Shown: positions 6,915 through 15,959, counted from the first letter of the stretch. The stretch is DNA of 64,000 nucleotides from RGIG9060 sp045645985 (GCA_045645985.1 JAZRJV010000045.1:1-64000); one strand, 5' to 3'. A program made the numbers and translations. Notes: generated by a model from the letters alone, not told the origin.

Positions 6915-8363
6915 TTATTCTGTTGTACTAGGGAATGGACGCACCACACGGAAACCAAGATATTGGGTGCGGTTGTCTGGGAGGCTGCTGCCACGGTAAG
7001 AAACAGACGCGAAGTTGGCGTTGTAGTCCCAACGACCACCGTGAGTGACGCGGTAGTCGCCCGAGGTAGCACCGTCTGCAGGTGTAGTTGTAGTTATTGT
7101 TCCATTCAAATCATAGCACCATTCCATTACATTTCCGCTCATATCATATAAACCTAGTCTGTTAGGGACTTTTTTACCTACTTGGTGAGTTCCTTTTCCA
7201 GAGACTTCTAATGTTTCATCATAGTTCTGTGTTATTCCTGTTCTATTATTACGACAATACCAACCTACACTGTCTAAGCCTGCATTTCTGTTACTACTAT
7301 AAGAAACACCTGCTGCTGTGGATGCTCCACTAAACACATAGTTCCAATCATCTTCTGTTGGGTCTCCACCTCTAGCTGCGAATTCCCATTCTGCTTCTGT
7401 TGGTAAGCGGTAGCCATTTGCATTTTCTACTAAGCTTACTGTGGCTTCAGATATGTGATATCCTGTTTTTCTATTATCTTGTAAAACTTCTGTAACTTCA
7501 ATATTATATGCTTTTGTTAAGCCTTCTTTTTCGCTTAAGGCATTACAATACCATACTGAGTCATACCAAGTTACCCCTTCTACTGGGCGTTTTTCTTGTA
7601 CATCGCCATAAAATAATGTGTAGCTTGTACTATCTGCTGTACAACTAGATGGGTTACTTTCTAGCTCGTATTCTACTCCCTTTACAGTTACTTTTTGTCC
7701 TTCCATTACACTTGCGTATTCTTCTTGGGTTACTTCGTATTTTCCCATGTAAAAATCGCTTAAGGTTACTGTTCTGCCTTCTATAAATACACCTTTATAT
7801 TTGTTTGTGTAAGCTGCACCTGTTACAGTGTCGCCTTTTACAAATACAAATCCTTCTGGGATTTTAGCAATTTCAACCGTTTCGTTGTAATCACAAACTG
7901 TACAAGTTCCTGTTTTTTCACCTTTTTCTGTTTCTGTTGGATTTTGGGTTATTTCCCATTCAAATGTGTGTGTAGCAAATTCACTTTTTTCCCCACAGTT
8001 ACATGCGTGCCAGTGTCCAGTTGCATCACTTGTCCATTCTGTTGCAAACTTATGTGTATGTGCTAATTTTTCAATTACTTCTGTTGCTTTATAGCCACAT
8101 ACTGTACAAGTTCGTTCTTTGCTGCCTTTCGCTTCTTCGGTGGCTTCTTTTGTTGTTGTCCAGTTGCCAAAGATGTGTTTCGCTTTGTCGGATACTTCTG
8201 TTGTGTGTTCGCAAGTTGCGGCATGCCAATGGTAAGTTCCGTCTTTTGACCATGCATCTGAAAATGTGTGTTCATGTGCAGGTTCTGGGTCTTTACAGCC
8301 GGTTACACAAAAAATCATAACCGTTACAAGCAAAATTGTTAAAATTAAACTAATTTTTTTCAT
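6915..8363 (-). CDS. FGE/SUMF1-like surface lipoprotein with putative DGR variable C-terminus
   Basis: A 482-residue protein with a lipoprotein signal peptide (lipobox VTGC, lipidated Cys23). Residues about 30-165 form two Cys/His-rich repeats, each with HWHA, a CxC/CEH element and a CTVCxY element. An FGE-sulfatase (C-type-lectin-like) domain spans about 172-475, with VTQEEYASVM, RLPTEAEWEFAARGG and GLYDMSGNVMEW. The last ~50 codons (6934-7085) are GC-rich and carry the RW...SYRG..LPDNR...LGFRVVRP block typical of DGR-diversified proteins such as Treponema denticola TvpA. The codons at the presumed variable sites almost all end in C. Catalytic FGE cysteines are not evident, so I infer a binding or adhesin role rather than an enzyme. 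The ATG at 8363 has AAGGAC upstream. Confidence 0.85.
   Translation of the reverse strand: MKKISLILTILLVTVMIFCVTGCKDPEPAHEHTFSDAWSKDGTYHWHAATCEHTTEVSDKAKHIFGNWTTTKEATEEAKGSKERTCTVCGYKATEVIEKLAHTHKFATEWTSDATGHWHACNCGEKSEFATHTFEWEITQNPTETEKGEKTGTCTVCDYNETVEIAKIPEGFVFVKGDTVTGAAYTNKYKGVFIEGRTVTLSDFYMGKYEVTQEEYASVMEGQKVTVKGVEYELESNPSSCTADSTSYTLFYGDVQEKRPVEGVTWYDSVWYCNALSEKEGLTKAYNIEVTEVLQDNRKTGYHISEATVSLVENANGYRLPTEAEWEFAARGGDPTEDDWNYVFSGASTAAGVSYSSNRNAGLDSVGWYCRNNRTGITQNYDETLEVSGKGTHQVGKKVPNRLGLYDMSGNVMEWCYDLNGTITTTTPADGATSGDYRVTHGGRWDYNANFASVSYRGSSLPDNRTQYLGFRVVRPFPSTTE
6934..7085 (-). other. GC-rich block, candidate DGR variable region
   Basis: Within the lipoprotein gene, residues ~427-477 switch abruptly from AT-rich to GC-rich codons. 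Residues W445-F451 and G458-Y468 read W-D-Y-N-A-N-F and G-S-S-L-PDNR-T-Q-Y. The codons are GAC, TAC, AAC, AAC, TTC, GGC, AGC, AGC, CTC and ACC, all reachable from AAC by changing only adenines. No template repeat or reverse transcriptase lies in the window, so any DGR would have to act from elsewhere. Confidence 0.6.
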
Positions 8364-8642
8364 AAACTGTCCTTATGTTGCAATTTCATAACAAGATGTG
8401 AAATTACAGTAAAAATTTTTGAGTTTTCAACACAAACTTAGTTTTAGTGTGATTTCAACTCAAATTACAGTTTACAGCCATTCCCCCCCAGTCAACTAGG
8501 CTTTGTAAAATTTTGTTATTTTATGATAGATTATATAAAAATTTTTCTTCAAAATTTATTCAAAATTGCATTTTCTCTTGATAATAAAGGTGTGCGGAAA
8601 TTTTTTTGTACACGAAAGAATTATTTTATAAGGACGAAAAAA

Positions 8643-9446
8643 ATGGCAAAACCAATTGAAGAATTAACTTTTACAGACGACTTTATGTTTGGGCGTATAA
8701 TGCAAAATCCAGAAATTTGTAAAGGATTTCTTGAACGTTTACTTGAAATCAAAATTGATAAAATTGAATACCCAACTTTACAAAAGACGATTTCACCTCA
8801 TTACAAGTCAAAAGGAATAAGACTTGATGTCTATGTGGAAGATTCAAATCGTGTTTACGACATTGAAATTCAAAATGTTTTAGACGAAAACCTTCCTAAA
8901 CGAAGTCGTTACTATCAATCTATGATGGATATAGATTCACTTTCAAAAGGAAAAAATTACACAGAACTAAAAGAAAGTTTTGTAATTTTTGTGTGCAAAG
9001 AAGATTTTTACGGATTCAATTTGCCTTGTTATAGTTTTAACTACAACTGTAAAGAAGTATCGGAGTTAGAATTTGGCGATATGACTCACAAAATTGTTTT
9101 TAATGCCTCTGCTTTTACAAACGAAAAAAATGTAGAAAAAAAATCAATTCTAGAGTATATTATTGATAAGAAATCCACATCAGATTTTACAAACAAACTT
9201 GATGACCTTGTGGAACTAACCAAATTGAATGAAATCTTTAGAGGTGATTATATGGCTTGGGGATTAGCAGAATTTGATGCAGAACAAAGAGGCAAAAAAG
9301 AAGGCTACTCCGAAGGTGTAGCAGATGGTGAGTATCAAGCAAAAATAGATACTGCGAAAAAGATGTTAGAGTCATCTTTAGGTTCCTTTGAACAAATTGC
9401 GCAAGTAACTGGACTCTCCATAGATGAAATCAATAATCTCATGTAA
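8643..9446 (+). CDS. Rpn-family PD-(D/E)XK nuclease / putative transposase
   Basis: The 267-residue product begins MAKPIEELTF. I prefer the ATG at 8643 over one 120 bp upstream because AAGGA precedes it and the family starts there. Residues about 10-215 form the PDDEXK_2 domain: DDFMFGRIM near the start, LLEIKIDKIEYP, then the catalytic pair GIRLDVYV and VYDIEIQN. The C-terminal ~50 residues are a charged, Gly-containing tail ending TGLSIDEINNL, shared with the fragment at 1-135. Family members are recombination-promoting DNA endonucleases of uncertain physiological role, variable in copy number. It is followed by an intrinsic terminator. Confidence 0.88.
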   Translation: MAKPIEELTFTDDFMFGRIMQNPEICKGFLERLLEIKIDKIEYPTLQKTISPHYKSKGIRLDVYVEDSNRVYDIEIQNVLDENLPKRSRYYQSMMDIDSLSKGKNYTELKESFVIFVCKEDFYGFNLPCYSFNYNCKEVSELEFGDMTHKIVFNASAFTNEKNVEKKSILEYIIDKKSTSDFTNKLDDLVELTKLNEIFRGDYMAWGLAEFDAEQRGKKEGYSEGVADGEYQAKIDTAKKMLESSLGSFEQIAQVTGLSIDEINNLM

Positions 9447-9473
9447 TTTTTCATTTCTAATATTTTTAAGATA

Positions 9474-9530
9474 AAGGCTATCTGTTTTGAAGTGTACTTC
9501 ACTTAACTTCATTTATAGATAACCTTTTTT
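9474..9530 (+). terminator. Intrinsic terminator after the Rpn gene
   Basis: AAGGCTATCT (9474-9483) pairs with AGATAACCTT (9517-9526) with one mismatch. The inner part can fold further (GAAGT/ACTTC), and a run of Ts follows on the plus strand. Confidence 0.7.
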
Positions 9531-9593
9531 CCACTTGAGTTTTTTGTCAATGATTTGTAAACTTTACTATAAAGAAGTGGAGGAAATCAGAAA

Positions 9594-10400
9594 ATGATTT
9601 TGGAATGTAAAAATTTGAGTTGTTTTTATGGAACTTATCAAGCTGTAGAAGATGTAAGTTTTTCTATAAACGAAGGTGAATATTTGTGCGTTGTTGGTGC
9701 AAATGGTTCTGGAAAATCAACTTTGATAAAAACAATTCTTGGATTAAATAAAAATTTTTCAGGTACAATTTTTAAAGATAAAAAAATTTCGGTGGGATAT
9801 TTACCTCAACAAACTTTAGTTCAAAAAGATTTTCCGGCAAGTGTGTTTGAAGTTGTTCTTTCTGGGCTTTTAAGTAACAAAAAGTTTTTTACTTTTTACA
9901 CAAAAACTGATAAAAAAATCGCTTTAGAAAATATGCAAAAACTTGGAATTGAATCTTTGGCAAAAAAATCTTTCAAGGAGCTTTCTGGAGGACAACAACA
10001 GCGAGTTCTTTTGGCAAGAGCTTTGTGTGCCGCAAAAGATTTACTCATTTTGGACGAACCTGTTACAGGCTTGGATCCAGCGGTAACTGACGAACTTTAC
10101 GAATTGATAAAAAAATTAAACAAATCAGAAAATCTTGCAATATTGATGATAAGCCACGATATTCACCGGGCAGTAAATCAGGCAAGTCACATTCTTCACA
10201 TGGATAAAAAAGCTTTATTTTTTGGAAGTTCAGCAGAATATTCTAAAACTGAATTTTACGAAAATCTTTCAAATATGGAAGTTTGTTCAACTCATTGTGC
10301 TTGTGGAAGTTCAACTGACTGTAATTCTTCTGATTGCAAAGCAAGTCATATCATTTTGAGCAATCATCATCACGATTGTAATCACACTCATCATCATTAA
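9594..10400 (+). CDS. znuC: Zinc/manganese ABC importer ATPase with Cys/His-rich tail
   Basis: The cytoplasmic ATPase of a metal importer, 268 residues. It has Walker A GANGSGKST, the cluster-9 KISVGYLPQ region, signature LSGGQQQR, Walker B LLILDEPVTGLD and switch His ISHDIH. The last ~45 residues contain six cysteines and end in HHHDCNHTHHH, a likely metal-sensing or buffering tail that ordinary ZnuC lacks. The permease follows after 16 nt. No substrate-binding protein gene (znuA) is in the operon, so it must be elsewhere. The start has GGAGG upstream. Zinc is favoured over manganese because of the tail; that is inference. Confidence 0.88.
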   Translation: MILECKNLSCFYGTYQAVEDVSFSINEGEYLCVVGANGSGKSTLIKTILGLNKNFSGTIFKDKKISVGYLPQQTLVQKDFPASVFEVVLSGLLSNKKFFTFYTKTDKKIALENMQKLGIESLAKKSFKELSGGQQQRVLLARALCAAKDLLILDEPVTGLDPAVTDELYELIKKLNKSENLAILMISHDIHRAVNQASHILHMDKKALFFGSSAEYSKTEFYENLSNMEVCSTHCACGSSTDCNSSDCKASHIILSNHHHDCNHTHHH

Positions 10401-10416
10401 GAATTAGGAAGATAAA

Positions 10417-11235
10417 ATGGATTTATTTTTAGATATGTTTTCTTACACATTTATTATTTACGCACTTGTAGCAGGTTCTTTAATCGCAGTTTGTTCCGCT
10501 TTACTTGGTGTTCCATTAGTTTTAAAACGATATTCAATGATTGGAGACGGGCTTTCTCATGTTGCTTTTGGTTCTATGGCGATTGCAATGGCTTTGAATG
10601 CGTCTCCTTTGATGATTTCAATTCCAATTACAGTTTTATCAGCATTTTTGCTTTTACGAGTTAGTTCAAATTCCAACATAAAAGGCGATTCTTCGGTGGC
10701 ATTGATTTCCACAAGTTCAATGGCTTTGGGAATTTTGATAACTTCAATGACTTCTGGATTAAACACCGATGTTACATCATTTTTATTTGGAAGCATTTTA
10801 TCAATCGGAAAAACTGATGTAATTATCAGCATCGTTTTGGCAATTTTTGTGGTAGGATTTTTTGTATTTTTTTACAATTCAATTTTTAGCGTGACTTTTG
10901 ACGAAAATTTTTCTAACGCAACTGGAATTAAAAGTTCAGTTTTCAATTCACTTATTGCAGTTTTAACAGCTTTGACAGTTGTTATCGGAATGAGATTGAT
11001 GGGCGCAATGATGATTTCTAGCCTTATCATTTTCCCTTCCCTTTCTGCCATGCGAATTTTCAAAAGTTATAAATCCGTAACTTTGTGTGCAATTTTTACT
11101 TCTATAATTTGTTTTTTTATCGGAATTGTTTTAAGTTTTATATTATCAAGTCCAGCAGGAGCAACTATCGTTGTGGTAAATCTTGTAATTTTTGTGATTT
11201 TTGCACTTATTGAAAAAATTAAGTGTATCTTTTAA
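10417..11235 (+). CDS. znuB: Metal ABC importer permease (ZnuB family)
   Basis: A 272-residue ABC-3 family integral membrane protein with about 8-9 hydrophobic helices. Landmarks are LVLKRYSMIGDGLSHVAFG near residue 30, typical of ZnuB/MntB, and VIGMRLMGAMMISSLIIFPS in the last third, the loop that contacts the ATPase. It is preceded by AGGAAG at proper spacing and 16 nt downstream of znuC, so the two are co-transcribed. Family certain, metal specificity inferred. Confidence 0.9.
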   Translation: MDLFLDMFSYTFIIYALVAGSLIAVCSALLGVPLVLKRYSMIGDGLSHVAFGSMAIAMALNASPLMISIPITVLSAFLLLRVSSNSNIKGDSSVALISTSSMALGILITSMTSGLNTDVTSFLFGSILSIGKTDVIISIVLAIFVVGFFVFFYNSIFSVTFDENFSNATGIKSSVFNSLIAVLTALTVVIGMRLMGAMMISSLIIFPSLSAMRIFKSYKSVTLCAIFTSIICFFIGIVLSFILSSPAGATIVVVNLVIFVIFALIEKIKCIF

Positions 11236-11297
11236 TGATTAAATTTGTTATATTGATAACAACTTGAAAATTTTTATACAAAGGAAAAAATACTTTT

Positions 11298-12107
11298 ATG
11301 AAAAAACTATCTAGCATTTTTATTGTTTTTGCGTTACTTTTTTTAGTAATTATGGGATGTAACGAAGAATACGCAACAACAACCGATTGGGATTTAATCA
11401 AAATCGAAAAAGACGGAAAAATCTTATCAACAGAAAATGGTGATTTTCCAGAAAAAATTACAGCAAATTTATCTGTAAACAAAAATTCTGAAGATAAAGA
11501 TTTTAATTATCAAATTTCTGGTTTTTCTGGCGTGAATAATTACAACGCACAAGCTTTTTTAGCAAAAGGAAAAATCACTGTTGAAAACATCATTACAACA
11601 ATGATGGCCGGAGATGAAAAAGCATCTGCACTAGAAAGTGAATATTTGCAAATTTTATCAAAAGGTGGAAAATTCTCTTTTGAAACAACAGACGGAAACA
11701 CAAATTTGATTATTCGCAACAAAGATGAAAATACTGTTCTTGTTTTCAAAGAACTCAAACTTGAAAATACAAGTTGGAATTTGATTTTCTACAATGACGG
11801 ATTATCAGTTGTTTCTGTAGATGAGCCTTTGCAAGAAAAAATTTCTCTTGGATTTGGTGGTGGCAGACAACTTTTTGGAAACGCAGCTGTAAATAGTTTT
11901 GCTTCTGATTATGAAACTTCTGATGATGGTGAATTATCTTTTGGTCAAATCATCACAACTAGAATGGCTGGTCCTTCAGAATTGATGGAACTTGAAGCAA
12001 AAATTATCGAATTGCTTTCTAAAGTTGAAGCTTACGAAGTTTCTGGAAAAAATCTTACTTTAAAAGACGGAAATGGAACAACTCTTTTAGTTTATAGAGA
12101 AAACTAA
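11298..12107 (+). CDS. Lipoprotein with two META (HslJ-like) domains
   Basis: A signal peptide ends in the lipobox LVIMGC (Cys21), so the mature 249 residues are lipid-anchored. Two META-type repeats follow. The first has W-D-L-I near residue 31, SGFSGVNNYNAQAFLAKGKITVENIITTMMAGD and a closing LIIRNKDENTVLVF. The second has SWNLIFYNDG, FGNAAVNSFASDY, GELSFGQIITTRMAGPSELMELEAKIIELL and TLLVYREN. META domains occur in HslJ and other bacterial envelope proteins, several tied to stress tolerance, but no reaction is known. It sits 60 bp after znuB and 14 bp before hydE. Confidence 0.8.
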   Translation: MKKLSSIFIVFALLFLVIMGCNEEYATTTDWDLIKIEKDGKILSTENGDFPEKITANLSVNKNSEDKDFNYQISGFSGVNNYNAQAFLAKGKITVENIITTMMAGDEKASALESEYLQILSKGGKFSFETTDGNTNLIIRNKDENTVLVFKELKLENTSWNLIFYNDGLSVVSVDEPLQEKISLGFGGGRQLFGNAAVNSFASDYETSDDGELSFGQIITTRMAGPSELMELEAKIIELLSKVEAYEVSGKNLTLKDGNGTTLLVYREN

Positions 12108-12121
12108 AAATAAATTTTGTT

Positions 12122-13216
12122 ATGGAAGTTGTAGAAAATTTTACAGAAAATAAATTAATTGAAAAACTAATTTTTCTTGTAGAAAAACTTTCTACTTCTT
12201 CCTTGCAAAATGAAAATTTTATTACAAAAAACGATTTTTTACTTCTTCTTCAAAATAAAGATTTAATTTTTAACTACACAAAAGAAAAAGCAAACAAAAT
12301 CCGGCAAGAAAATTTTTCAAATAAAATTTATGTAAGAGCCTTAATCGAAATTTCAAATTATTGTAAAAATGCATGTTTTTACTGCGGAATAAATTGTAAA
12401 AATCACAATGTAAAACGATACAGACTTTCAGAAGAAGAAATTTTAGATTGCTGTAAAATCGCCTACGAATTAGGTTTTAAAACTTTTGTTTTACAAGGCG
12501 GAGAAGATGCTTTTTTTTCCGACGAAAAAATTTGTAAAATCATAAAATCCATAAAAGAAAAATTCCCAGATTGTGCTATCACTCTTTCTCTTGGTGAAAA
12601 ATCCAAAGAAAGTTACGCGTTGTTCAAAAAATTTGGTGCCGATAGATATTTACTTAGGGAAGAAACTGCAAATCCAGTTCATTACAAAAAACTTCATCCA
12701 GAAAATATGAAGCTAGAAAATCGAATTGAATGTTTGAAAAACTTAAAAGAACTTGGTTTTCAAACAGGGGGTGGATTTATGGTAGGTTCTCCATATCAAA
12801 CTTTGGAAGATATTGCAATTGACTTATTTTTTATTCAAGAACTAAAACCTCAAATGGTTGGAATCGGACCTTTTATTCCACATTCACAAACGGAATTTGC
12901 AAACTTTCCTCAAGGGGATTTAGATTTAACGCTTTTCATTTTATCTTTGCTTAGAATTATGAATCCCAAGGTTTTACTTCCAGCCACAACTGCACTTTCT
13001 AGCATAAATCCTGAAGGAAGAATTTTAGGAATTTTATCTGGAGCAAATGTTGTAATGCCAAATGTTTCGCCAATGGAACAACGAAAAAATTACGCACTTT
13101 ACAACAACAAAGCTTCTGTAAACGAAGAAAGTGCCGAAGGTTTGAATCTTTTACAAAAACAACTTGATAAAATAAATTGCAAAATTGATTTTTCTCGTGG
13201 GGATTATCAAGAATAA
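12122..13216 (+). CDS. hydE: [FeFe]-hydrogenase maturase HydE, radical SAM enzyme
   Basis: A 364-residue radical SAM protein with the cluster motif CKNACFYC (Cys81, Cys85, Cys88), then VLQGGED and GGGFMVGSPYQT in the TIM barrel, and PNVSPMEQRKNYALYNNK near the end. HydE acts after HydG in building the 2Fe subcluster of [FeFe] hydrogenase. The identification rests on these motifs and on hydF following 17 bp downstream. No hydG or hydrogenase gene is in the window. No Shine-Dalgarno is visible before the ATG at 12122, which lies 14 nt after the preceding stop, so coupling is possible. Confidence 0.9.
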   Translation: MEVVENFTENKLIEKLIFLVEKLSTSSLQNENFITKNDFLLLLQNKDLIFNYTKEKANKIRQENFSNKIYVRALIEISNYCKNACFYCGINCKNHNVKRYRLSEEEILDCCKIAYELGFKTFVLQGGEDAFFSDEKICKIIKSIKEKFPDCAITLSLGEKSKESYALFKKFGADRYLLREETANPVHYKKLHPENMKLENRIECLKNLKELGFQTGGGFMVGSPYQTLEDIAIDLFFIQELKPQMVGIGPFIPHSQTEFANFPQGDLDLTLFILSLLRIMNPKVLLPATTALSSINPEGRILGILSGANVVMPNVSPMEQRKNYALYNNKASVNEESAEGLNLLQKQLDKINCKIDFSRGDYQE

Positions 13217-13233
13217 ATTTTTAAGGAAACTTT

Positions 13234-14487
13234 ATGACACAAACGCCAACTTCACAGCGATTACATATCGGAATTTTTGGAAACACAAACTGCGGAAAAT
13301 CATCTTTTTTGAACGCCATAACTGACCAAAATCACGCACTTGTTTCTGAAATTGCAGGAACAACCACAGATTTAGTTTTTAAGCCAATGGAAATTTCTGG
13401 AATTGGAGCAGTTGTTTTTATCGATACTGCCGGTTTTGAAGATACAACTGAACTTGGACAAGAAAGAATCAAAAAAACTTTTCTTGCCATAGAAAAAACT
13501 GATATTGCTTTAATTTTATTCAATCCAGAAAATTTGTTAAATCAAGATTATGATAAAAATCAATTTGAAAAAAACTTTTTAGATTCACAAATTGCAAATT
13601 TAATTGAAAAATTAAAACAAGAAAAAAAGCCTTTCATTTTGGTAATCAACAAAATCGATTTATTTGATACAGAAGAAAATCAACTTTTATTAAAAGACTT
13701 TTCGGATTTTATCGAAAGGTTTGCAAAGGAAAAACCGATTCAAATTAGCGCAAAGCAAAAAATCGGAATTGAAAATATCAAACAAGAATTGTTACGAAAA
13801 GTTCCAGAGGATTTTCAAAAACTCACGCTAACTCAAAATTTGTGCAAAGAAAATGATGTTGTTCTTTTAGTTATGCCACAAGATATTCAAGCTCCAAAAG
13901 GTCGGCTGATTTTGCCACAAGTTCAAATTAGTCGGGAATTGCTGGATAAAAAATGCACTGTGATAAGTTGCACAACTGATAAATTTGTTCACACTTTGGA
14001 CACATTAAAAAATCCACCAAAATTGATAATTACAGATTCCCAAGTTTTCAAATTTGTTTACGAAAATAAACCAAGTGAATCAGGTTTAACTTCTTTTTCG
14101 GTTTTGTTGGCAGCAAATAAAGGTGATATAAATCGATTTGTAGAAGGCGCAAAAAAAATTTCTTCCCTAACAAAAGATTCAAAAATCTTGATTGCTGAAG
14201 CCTGTACTCACGCGCCTTTAACAGAAGATATCGGAACTGTAAAAATTCCTGCCATGTTAAAAAAATTTGTAGGAAGTGAAGTTTCCATCACTCATGTAAA
14301 CGGAAACGATTTTCCAAAAGATTTATCCCAATTTGATTTGATAATTCATTGTGGTTCCTGTATGTTTAATCGTTCCTATGTTTTATCGCGCCAAAATCAA
14401 GCTGAACTTAGCAAAATTCCAATGACAAACTACGGAATTGCTATCGCTTATATGAGTGGAATTATGGACAAAATTTTATTGCCTTGA
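13234..14487 (+). CDS. hydF: [FeFe]-hydrogenase maturation GTPase HydF
   Basis: A 417-residue Era/TrmE-type GTPase fused to an iron-sulfur scaffold. The P-loop GNTNCGKSS (about 16-24) opens the G domain, with DTAG (G3) and NKID (G4) following. The C-terminal [4Fe-4S] ligand set is CTH (Cys324, His326) plus HCGSC (Cys373, Cys376), the CxH...CxxC pattern of HydF. HydF receives and delivers the 2Fe precursor to HydA. The ATG at 13234 has AAGGA upstream. The operon with hydE supports a fermentative, hydrogen-metabolising lifestyle. Confidence 0.93.
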   Translation: MTQTPTSQRLHIGIFGNTNCGKSSFLNAITDQNHALVSEIAGTTTDLVFKPMEISGIGAVVFIDTAGFEDTTELGQERIKKTFLAIEKTDIALILFNPENLLNQDYDKNQFEKNFLDSQIANLIEKLKQEKKPFILVINKIDLFDTEENQLLLKDFSDFIERFAKEKPIQISAKQKIGIENIKQELLRKVPEDFQKLTLTQNLCKENDVVLLVMPQDIQAPKGRLILPQVQISRELLDKKCTVISCTTDKFVHTLDTLKNPPKLIITDSQVFKFVYENKPSESGLTSFSVLLAANKGDINRFVEGAKKISSLTKDSKILIAEACTHAPLTEDIGTVKIPAMLKKFVGSEVSITHVNGNDFPKDLSQFDLIIHCGSCMFNRSYVLSRQNQAELSKIPMTNYGIAIAYMSGIMDKILLP

Positions 14488-14500
14488 TAAAATGGAAAAT

Positions 14501-15133
14501 ATGAAAAGAACTTTTTTAATTTTAGCTTTAATTTTTTCAGTTTTTGCATTGAGTTTTGCCCAAGAATCAACTGAAAATCAAAAATCAAATATAAAAACTC
14601 CAGAAGAAATTCAACAAGAAATTTTGAAAAATAAAAATAATAAATACGAAGATTTTGAAGAATTTGAATATCCAGAAGAAAGTGAACCTATAAAATCGAT
14701 TATTAAAGTTGATGTTCTTTCTCCAATTTTTGGATTTGCAGTTTCAGCATTAACTGGTTTTAACACAGAAGATGGATTTAGCGAAATTATTAGAACTCCG
14801 CTTTACTGGGAATTTTTCTTAGATAAAAAACTCGGAATTGCATTGAGTGTTGAAAGCTTAAACGCAATTTACTTTCCTAAAGCCGTTGGAATTTTAGGCG
14901 GAATTACATATTATCCTTTTGCCAAAGCCCCAAGCGGATTGTTTATAAAAGCCCTAGCAGGTGGAACTTTAGGAATGATTTATAGTTTTACAGCACAAAC
15001 TGGTGCAGGATACCAAATTGTTACAAAAGATAAATTTGTAATGTCATTTGGAGCAGATTTTGCATTTTATCCTTCAAAGTCTAATTTTTTCTGGATTCCT
15101 TCAATTTCAGCAGCTTTTGGTTGGGCTTTTTAA
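14501..15133 (+). CDS. Secreted or outer-membrane-associated protein of unknown function
   Basis: I choose the ATG at 14501 because it begins a clean signal peptide (MKRTFLILALIFSVFALSFAQ, cleavage after about residue 20). An ATG 9 bp upstream is an alternative. The mature ~190 residues begin with a charged Glu/Lys-rich linker (to about residue 60). A Gly-rich, alternating-hydrophobic region follows (KAVGILGGITYYPFAKAPSG, GTLGMIYSFTAQTGAGYQI) and ends in aromatic GWAF. That pattern resembles a small spirochaetal beta-barrel or barrel-like envelope protein. It begins right after hydF, though the functional link is unclear. I do not recognise a named family. Confidence 0.7.
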   Translation: MKRTFLILALIFSVFALSFAQESTENQKSNIKTPEEIQQEILKNKNNKYEDFEEFEYPEESEPIKSIIKVDVLSPIFGFAVSALTGFNTEDGFSEIIRTPLYWEFFLDKKLGIALSVESLNAIYFPKAVGILGGITYYPFAKAPSGLFIKALAGGTLGMIYSFTAQTGAGYQIVTKDKFVMSFGADFAFYPSKSNFFWIPSISAAFGWAF

Positions 15134-15164
15134 GAAATTTACGATTTATCAATTTTACGAAAAA

Positions 15165-15959
15165 TTAGTTTGAAGGTCTTTTTTCGTGCTTGAAAGTATA
15201 TCGAGCAAACCAAATTTTACTGATAAATCTACTCATAAATGCTTTGAACTTCCATTTTAAAGCCATGATAGAAATGTATTGCTTTTTAGAAACGCATTTT
15301 AGACAATGTGCTACAACTTTTTCTGGAGATTTTCCGTCTTTTACAACTTTTCTAGCACCGCGAGAAGCAACATTTGCAAATTCTGTATCAACAGGTCCTG
15401 GGCACAATGTTTCTACAAAAATTCCTTTTGGTTCAAGTTCTGCCGCTAAAGCAAGACTAAAACTGTAAACGAAGGCCTTTGTAGCACCGTAAACAGCAAA
15501 GTTTCCTAATGGCGCAAAAGAAGCAAGAGAAGCCACATTTATCACCAAAGAACCTTTTTGCAAATAAGGCAAAGAAGCGTAACAAATTCCTGTGAGAGAA
15601 TAAACATTCAAATCAATCATTCCAAGTTGGCGCTCAAGGGAAGTATCTTCAAAAGTTCCGTAGGTTCCAAAACCAGCGTTATTTACCAAAGTATCGATGA
15701 TAAATTCTTGCTGATTTTGTTCTTCTTGCAATAAATTTTTTACAAACTCAACGCCAGAATTTCCAGATAAATCACCTTGAATACAACGAATCGAAGTTTC
15801 TTTTGAAATTGAATTAAGTTCGATTTTCAATTCATCTAATCGTTCTTTTCTTCGGGCGATAATCCACATTTCATCAAAGTTACGAAAACTTAAAAGCTGT
15901 TTTGCAAAGCAAATTCCCATTCCAGAACTTGCTCCAGTTATAATACATAGTTTTTTCAT
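15165..15959 (-). CDS. Short-chain dehydrogenase/reductase
   Basis: A 264-residue SDR with the NAD(P)-binding TGASSGMG at residues 8-15, NNAGFG near 92, a catalytic Ser within NVASLASFA and the YGATKA active-site pair. The C-terminal ~35 residues are basic and hydrophobic (KWKFKAFMSRFISKIWFARYTFKHEKR), like the DltE/YqjQ-type classical SDRs that act near membranes. The substrate is not predictable. The gene is convergent with the envelope protein and divergent from the suf operon. Fold and cofactor class are secure. Confidence 0.88.
   Translation of the reverse strand: MKKLCIITGASSGMGICFAKQLLSFRNFDEMWIIARRKERLDELKIELNSISKETSIRCIQGDLSGNSGVEFVKNLLQEEQNQQEFIIDTLVNNAGFGTYGTFEDTSLERQLGMIDLNVYSLTGICYASLPYLQKGSLVINVASLASFAPLGNFAVYGATKAFVYSFSLALAAELEPKGIFVETLCPGPVDTEFANVASRGARKVVKDGKSPEKVVAHCLKCVSKKQYISIMALKWKFKAFMSRFISKIWFARYTFKHEKRPSN

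Noticed and set aside
6882..7151. Plus-strand frame opposite the GC-rich end of the FGE-like lipoprotein
   Set aside because: Open only because the GC-rich segment has few stops; the minus frame carries the recognisable domain.
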